Virus record (IMG/VR): IMGVR_UViG_3300044797_000318
Coordinates: 1-64,000 of that record
Length of the DNA: 64,000 nt
Origin: a virus
Strand: one strand, 5' to 3'
This document shows, piece by piece, positions 61,584 to 64,000 of this stretch (position 1 is the first letter of the stretch; every line of letters starts with the position of its first letter). The notes under the pieces are model-generated. The model was not told the DNA's origin, ran no database searches, and saw nothing but the letters and a program-made list of their open reading frames with translations. A program made the position numbers and the translations under genes.

Positions 61584-61658
61584 TGGTGGGTTGTATGGGG
61601 GTCGAACCCATGACGTAGGATTTTAGAGATCCCCGCTCTACCACTGAGCTAACAACCC
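61584..61658 (-). tRNA. amber suppressor tRNA (anticodon CUA), copy 1
   Basis: 75 bases with encoded CCA and discriminator A. The acceptor GGGTTGT/ACAACCC is perfect, the D-arm GCTC-AGTGGTA-GAGC and T-arm ATGGG-TTCGACC-CCCAT are canonical, and the anticodon loop is CTCTAAA, so the anticodon is CUA, which pairs with UAG. Its body resembles bacterial tRNA-Lys (GGGTCGTTAGCTCAG in E. coli), so Lys is one candidate amino acid. The identity cannot be decided by eye. Confidence 0.9.
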
Positions 61659-61665
61659 ACTCTTC

Positions 61666-61821
61666 TTATTCTGTTTTATCGGCAGACTCAGGAACAAGAG
61701 GAGTAACGGACTCCATCAATTCCTTCTTTCGTTTTTCCATCATTTCATCCCAGGCTCGGATACCAAAACCAACAACAGTACCACACACTAATGACAATAA
61801 AAATAACTCAAATAACCACAT
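61666..61821 (-). CDS. 51-residue membrane protein
   Basis: The ATG at 61821 follows a GGAG site. The protein starts MWLFELFLLSLVCGTVVGFG, a single membrane helix, and continues with a charged tail (WDEMMEKRKKELMESV) to TAA. It lies between the suppressor tRNA and NadA. The topology (short N-terminal helix, cytosolic tail) resembles small phage membrane effectors or lysis proteins. Not assigned. Confidence 0.6.
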   Translation of the reverse strand: MWLFELFLLSLVCGTVVGFGIRAWDEMMEKRKKELMESVTPLVPESADKTE

Positions 61822-61833
61822 ATTAATTCTCCA

Positions 61834-62802
61834 TTATGAAAGTTGCATCATTCGATCAATAGAAACACGAGCCCTGTTCATCAAATCTTTCGACATAATG
61901 ATCTGGGGCGACAGATCCCTCAAAGAAAGATATACCTTTTCCAAGGTATTCTTCCTCATAAACGGACACTCATTACAAGCGCAGCTGGCTTCGGGAGGGG
62001 CCGGTATGAAAGTTTTATGCGGAGCTGCTTTCTGCATCTGGTGCAAAATACCCGACTCGGTAGCCACAATAAATTCGTTGAATGGGCTTTCCACAGCAAA
62101 TTTGAGAATGCCCGTAGTGGAAGAGATATGATCCGCCATTTTGAGAATAGGTTCTTCACATTCGGGGTGGGCCAAAATCTTAGCGTTGGGATATCTTGTC
62201 TTCAAGCCAATCAGTTTGCGTTCGCTGAAAGTCTCATGAACAATACAGCTTCCTTGCCACAGGGTCATGGGTCGACCCGTTTTCTTGACCAAGTAATTTC
62301 CTAAGTTCTTATCCGGGGCAAAGAGAATGTTCTTGTCACCCGGAATGGCATTGACAATCTTCTCGGCATTGGAAGAGGTGCAAATGTAATCGGAGAGGGC
62401 CTTGACTTCCGCTGAGCAATTGATGTAGCTAATGACCACCGAATTGGGATGCAGACTTTTCCAAGCGGCAAATTTATCGGCAGGACAACCATCCGCCAAA
62501 GAACAACCAGCTTCCAAATCAGGTAGCACTACTGTTTTTTGTGGGCTGAGGATTTTAGCTGTCTCGGCCATAAAATGGACACCGGCAAAACATATGACAT
62601 CGGCATTGGTCTTGGCAGCTTGTTGAGAAAGTTGCAAGCTATCCCCAATGAAATCGGCCACATCTTGGATTTCGGATTCTTGGTAATAATGGGCTAAGAT
62701 AACGGCATTGCGTTCTTTTTTGAGCTTAGCAATCTCTTTTTCTAAATCGAGAGAAGGATCGATATGTTTATCATTCTTCATCAGCGATAAGTGTGTTGTC
62801 AT
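61834..62802 (-). CDS. nadA: quinolinate synthase
   Basis: 322 residues, the typical length. [35 protein letters not shown] and [11 protein letters not shown] lie at the N-domain. [10 protein letters not shown] and CNECPFM provide the other cluster ligands. The enzyme makes quinolinate from iminoaspartate and dihydroxyacetone phosphate using a 4Fe-4S cluster, the first step toward NAD. No nadB or nadC is in this window. It has a GGAG site at its ATG. It may support NAD in infected cells or counter NAD-depleting defences. Confidence 0.93.
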   Translation of the reverse strand: MTTHLSLMKNDKHIDPSLDLEKEIAKLKKERNAVILAHYYQESEIQDVADFIGDSLQLSQQAAKTNADVICFAGVHFMAETAKILSPQKTVVLPDLEAGCSLADGCPADKFAAWKSLHPNSVVISYINCSAEVKALSDYICTSSNAEKIVNAIPGDKNILFAPDKNLGNYLVKKTGRPMTLWQGSCIVHETFSERKLIGLKTRYPNAKILAHPECEEPILKMADHISSTTGILKFAVESPFNEFIVATESGILHQMQKAAPHKTFIPAPPEASCACNECPFMRKNTLEKVYLSLRDLSPQIIMSKDLMNRARVSIDRMMQLS

Positions 62803-62968
62803 CGTACTTCTCCAAGAATTGCTCTATTGCTGCTTGTAAATCTTCTTCTGATTTATAATATTCTTCATTAGACACATTTGCCCCATCAGACCAACAAGCC
62901 CCCAAATATCCGGCCCGATATGCCTGAATGACAAGTATCGCAAGTTCTTTTTCATTATTCTTTTTCTT
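62771..62968 (-). pseudogene. orphan reading frame between nadA and its upstream gene, no start codon
   Basis: A coding-like frame reads NNEKELAILVIQAYRAGYLG then ACWSDGANVSNEEYYKSEED and ends IADEE-TGA at 62771, overlapping the nadA start. Upstream it meets TGA with no ATG or GTG. It lies plus-one relative to the end of the 62955-63272 gene, whose last codons are GAA-TAA-TGA. It may be a frameshifted continuation of that gene or a case of programmed frameshifting. Confidence 0.35.
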
Positions 62969-63272
62969 TCAACAACTTTTTGATATCGTTGGACAGGATA
63001 TTATGAGCTGCCGCATCTTCCCAGCGGGCCATTTCCCAAGCAATGCATTGATCCAAGTTCAATCTGATTTCTACTTTGACTTCGGAAAGAACTAAATGCA
63101 GCAGCTTGAACTGCTTCGATTTTTCCAACAGATTGTCATAGGTCAGTCTTTCGTTGAGATATTCTCGGGGCAGCTCTCCGAAGAATGCTACATACTTCTC
63201 CTGCGAGATTTTCCAGGGGTGCTTCTTGCGAACATTATCCGCAATGACGTGTAGGAGTTCGTGCTTATTCAT
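62955..63272 (-). CDS. hypothetical protein
   Basis: 105 residues, helical, basic. VEIRLNLDQCIAWEMARWED in the middle is the only unusual part. The next frame may extend it (see the orphan frame at 62771-62968). Three bases separate it from the zinc-ribbon gene. Unknown function. Confidence 0.65.
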   Translation of the reverse strand: MNKHELLHVIADNVRKKHPWKISQEKYVAFFGELPREYLNERLTYDNLLEKSKQFKLLHLVLSEVKVEIRLNLDQCIAWEMARWEDAAAHNILSNDIKKLLKEKE

Positions 63273-63275
63273 AAA

Positions 63276-63500
63276 TTACCAGAAAGCCTTATTGCGTTTA
63301 TATCTCTCCGCTTGCTCATTAGTATAATAAACATCATCAATGGCCCAGGTTTGAGAAGGTATATCCAAAATAACATTACAATTATCGCAACCCAACTGTG
63401 AGGCAAATGTAGTAATTTTATCTTCATCATATCGATATGTAATCACAAACATAAGGCCATTACATTTCGGACAATATCTGGGACAATCGGAAATTTTCAT
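63276..63500 (-). CDS. small zinc-ribbon protein
   Basis: 74 residues with CPRYCPKCNG and GCDNCNV, giving a C4 zinc site. The remainder is acidic and aromatic. It follows a suppressor tRNA by two bases, so the tRNA is probably cut out of a longer transcript. Unknown function. Confidence 0.7.
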   Translation of the reverse strand: MKISDCPRYCPKCNGLMFVITYRYDEDKITTFASQLGCDNCNVILDIPSQTWAIDDVYYTNEQAERYKRNKAFW

Positions 63501-63501
63501 T

Positions 63502-63575
63502 TGGCGCCTCCAGCGAATTCTGACATCGCACGGTCCTTTTTAGAGAAGGATGCTCTTCCTTTGAGCTATGGAGGC
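63502..63575 (-). tRNA. amber suppressor tRNA (anticodon CUA), copy 2
   Basis: 74 bases with encoded CCA and discriminator G. The acceptor GCCTCCA/TGGAGGC is perfect. D-arm GCTC-AAAGGAA-GAGC and anticodon stem TCCTT/AAGGA flank loop CTCTAAA, anticodon CUA. The T-arm is odd: GCGAT-GTCAGAA-TTCGC has a T-T closing mismatch and G in place of T54. It is a different tRNA from copy 1, with a different discriminator base, and sits directly upstream of the zinc-ribbon gene and downstream of the peptidyl-tRNA hydrolase. Confidence 0.8.
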
Positions 63576-63579
63576 ATTA

Positions 63580-63930
63580 TTATTTAATATTTCTGAGTGC
63601 CAATTGCAATTTGCTACACAACTTTTTGGACTTGGGGCCCGGGGACAAAGCAATGGCAGTAATCTGATCCTCTATATCCGGCTCCCTAAAAATAGAGAAA
63701 TGAATATCATTGGCAGCCGCTTGTTCAATTAATTTAGTTAGTTCCTGCTCATCAGCCACTGACAAGAGGCCTAAATAATTAGATTGCTTATACCAATGCT
63801 CGGCATACTCTGGATGCTCGAACACAAATTGGATACCTGCGTGTAGTGATTGGACGGCCTGATAACCCTCTTCCAAGTCTTGGCGAGTAATAACATAAAG
63901 TTTATCGCCTTCTTTGATCTATAAACTCAT
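63580..63930 (-). CDS. PTH2-type peptidyl-tRNA hydrolase with an in-frame TAG codon
   Basis: The ATG at 63930 has a GGAGATAAAAA site. The fourth codon is TAG (63919-63921), followed by IKEGDKLYVITRQDL. The rest is a PTH2 domain: LYVITRQDLEEGYQAVQSLH, then FREPDIEDQITAIAL and a basic C-terminus, 116 residues including the recoded one. PTH2 enzymes free tRNAs from stalled peptidyl-tRNA. A start after the TAG would remove the first strand and its Arg-Asp. Reading the TAG as an amino acid, for example by the tRNA 5 bases away, gives a normal protein. Confidence 0.8.
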
Positions 63931-64000
63931 TTTTTATCTCCAAATAATTTTTGGCAGATCGCTCTGCCTCGTTTGTCGATTTGCTTCCACTTGATCTTGA
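63927..64000 (-). CDS. C-terminal end of a gene at the right edge
   Basis: The minus frame ends KIKWKQIDKRGRAICQKLFG then DKK and TGA at 63927-63929. This TGA overlaps the ATG of the peptidyl-tRNA hydrolase (ATGA), a normal spacing for coupled genes. The gene runs beyond the window. Too short to name. Confidence 0.5.
   Translation of the reverse strand, partial: KIKWKQIDKRGRAICQKLFGDKK

Noticed and set aside
1-64000. Window as a bacterial chromosome or plasmid segment
   Set aside because: No ribosomal or metabolic operons, many homing endonucleases, phage-type dNMP kinase and SSB, and informational genes scattered among unknown small genes; a huge phage fits better, although no capsid gene is visible here.

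Overview
The window reads as about 64 kb of a very large (jumbo or huge) double-stranded DNA phage, or a close viral relative, with a bacterial host. It is AT-rich and tightly packed. Almost every gene lies on the minus strand, with one-to-few-base overlaps. It carries phage-style genes (a T4 gp1-like dNMP kinase, SbcC/SbcD, RecA, RuvC, a gp32-like single-strand-binding protein, many homing endonucleases) beside bacterial-type informational genes. It has no ribosomal-protein or rRNA operons and no central metabolism. No capsid, portal or large-terminase gene is recognisable here. Strong AGGAG-type ribosome binding sites precede many genes, so the host probably uses Shine-Dalgarno initiation.

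The most striking signal is amber (TAG) recoding. Two different tRNA genes carry a CUA anticodon (61584-61658 and 63502-63575). Every gene end I checked, about 80 of them, is TAA or TGA and never TAG. A PTH2-type peptidyl-tRNA hydrolase at the right edge has an in-frame TAG as its fourth codon, directly behind a good ribosome binding site. The same right-hand region holds tRNA-Arg(CCU) and IF-3, and the rest of the window adds a bS21 homologue, trigger factor, a peptide deformylase with a SEC-C tail, and a CCA-adding enzyme at the left edge. Together these look like a phage toolkit for taking over or modifying host translation.

Layout, left to right: CCA-adding enzyme (1-739); a block of long, partly disordered and possibly virion-associated proteins (0.75-7.3 kb); a homing-endonuclease patch (7.3-9.4 kb); replication and recombination genes: primase core, DnaJ, RuvC, SSB, RecA, possible mediator, DnaE (9.6-21.5 kb); a free-standing M41 peptidase and trigger factor (21.6-24.2 kb); a Cas4/RecB-like nuclease and a C5 methyltransferase with a frameshifted restriction-enzyme-like gene (24.4-26.8 kb); appendage-like protein, dNMP kinase and SbcCD (26.9-32.3 kb); primase zinc domain and many small proteins, thioredoxin-like protein and deformylase (32.4-36.4 kb); endonucleases and an MT-A70 methylase (36.4-38.6 kb); bS21, AAA+ ATPase and topoisomerase I (40.6-44.2 kb); a broken HNH gene, zinc proteins and an FtsK-like translocase (44.2-48.5 kb); a ClpP pair (one active, one catalytically dead), DksA-like protein and two HU-like proteins (50.4-54.4 kb); the only sizeable plus-strand island, with a GIY-YIG gene, a degenerate phosphoesterase and a Dps-like protein (54.4-56.7 kb); nucleotide-sugar genes (57.2-58.9 kb); and the translation/tRNA/NadA block (59.4-64 kb).

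A second theme is decay confined to selfish genes. Three endonuclease genes carry frameshifts (26.3, 44.8 and 54.9 kb), one is internally deleted (24.2 kb), and one survives only as a C-terminal fossil (3.5 kb), while housekeeping genes are intact. Once these remnants are counted, no stretch longer than 300 bases lacks a gene.
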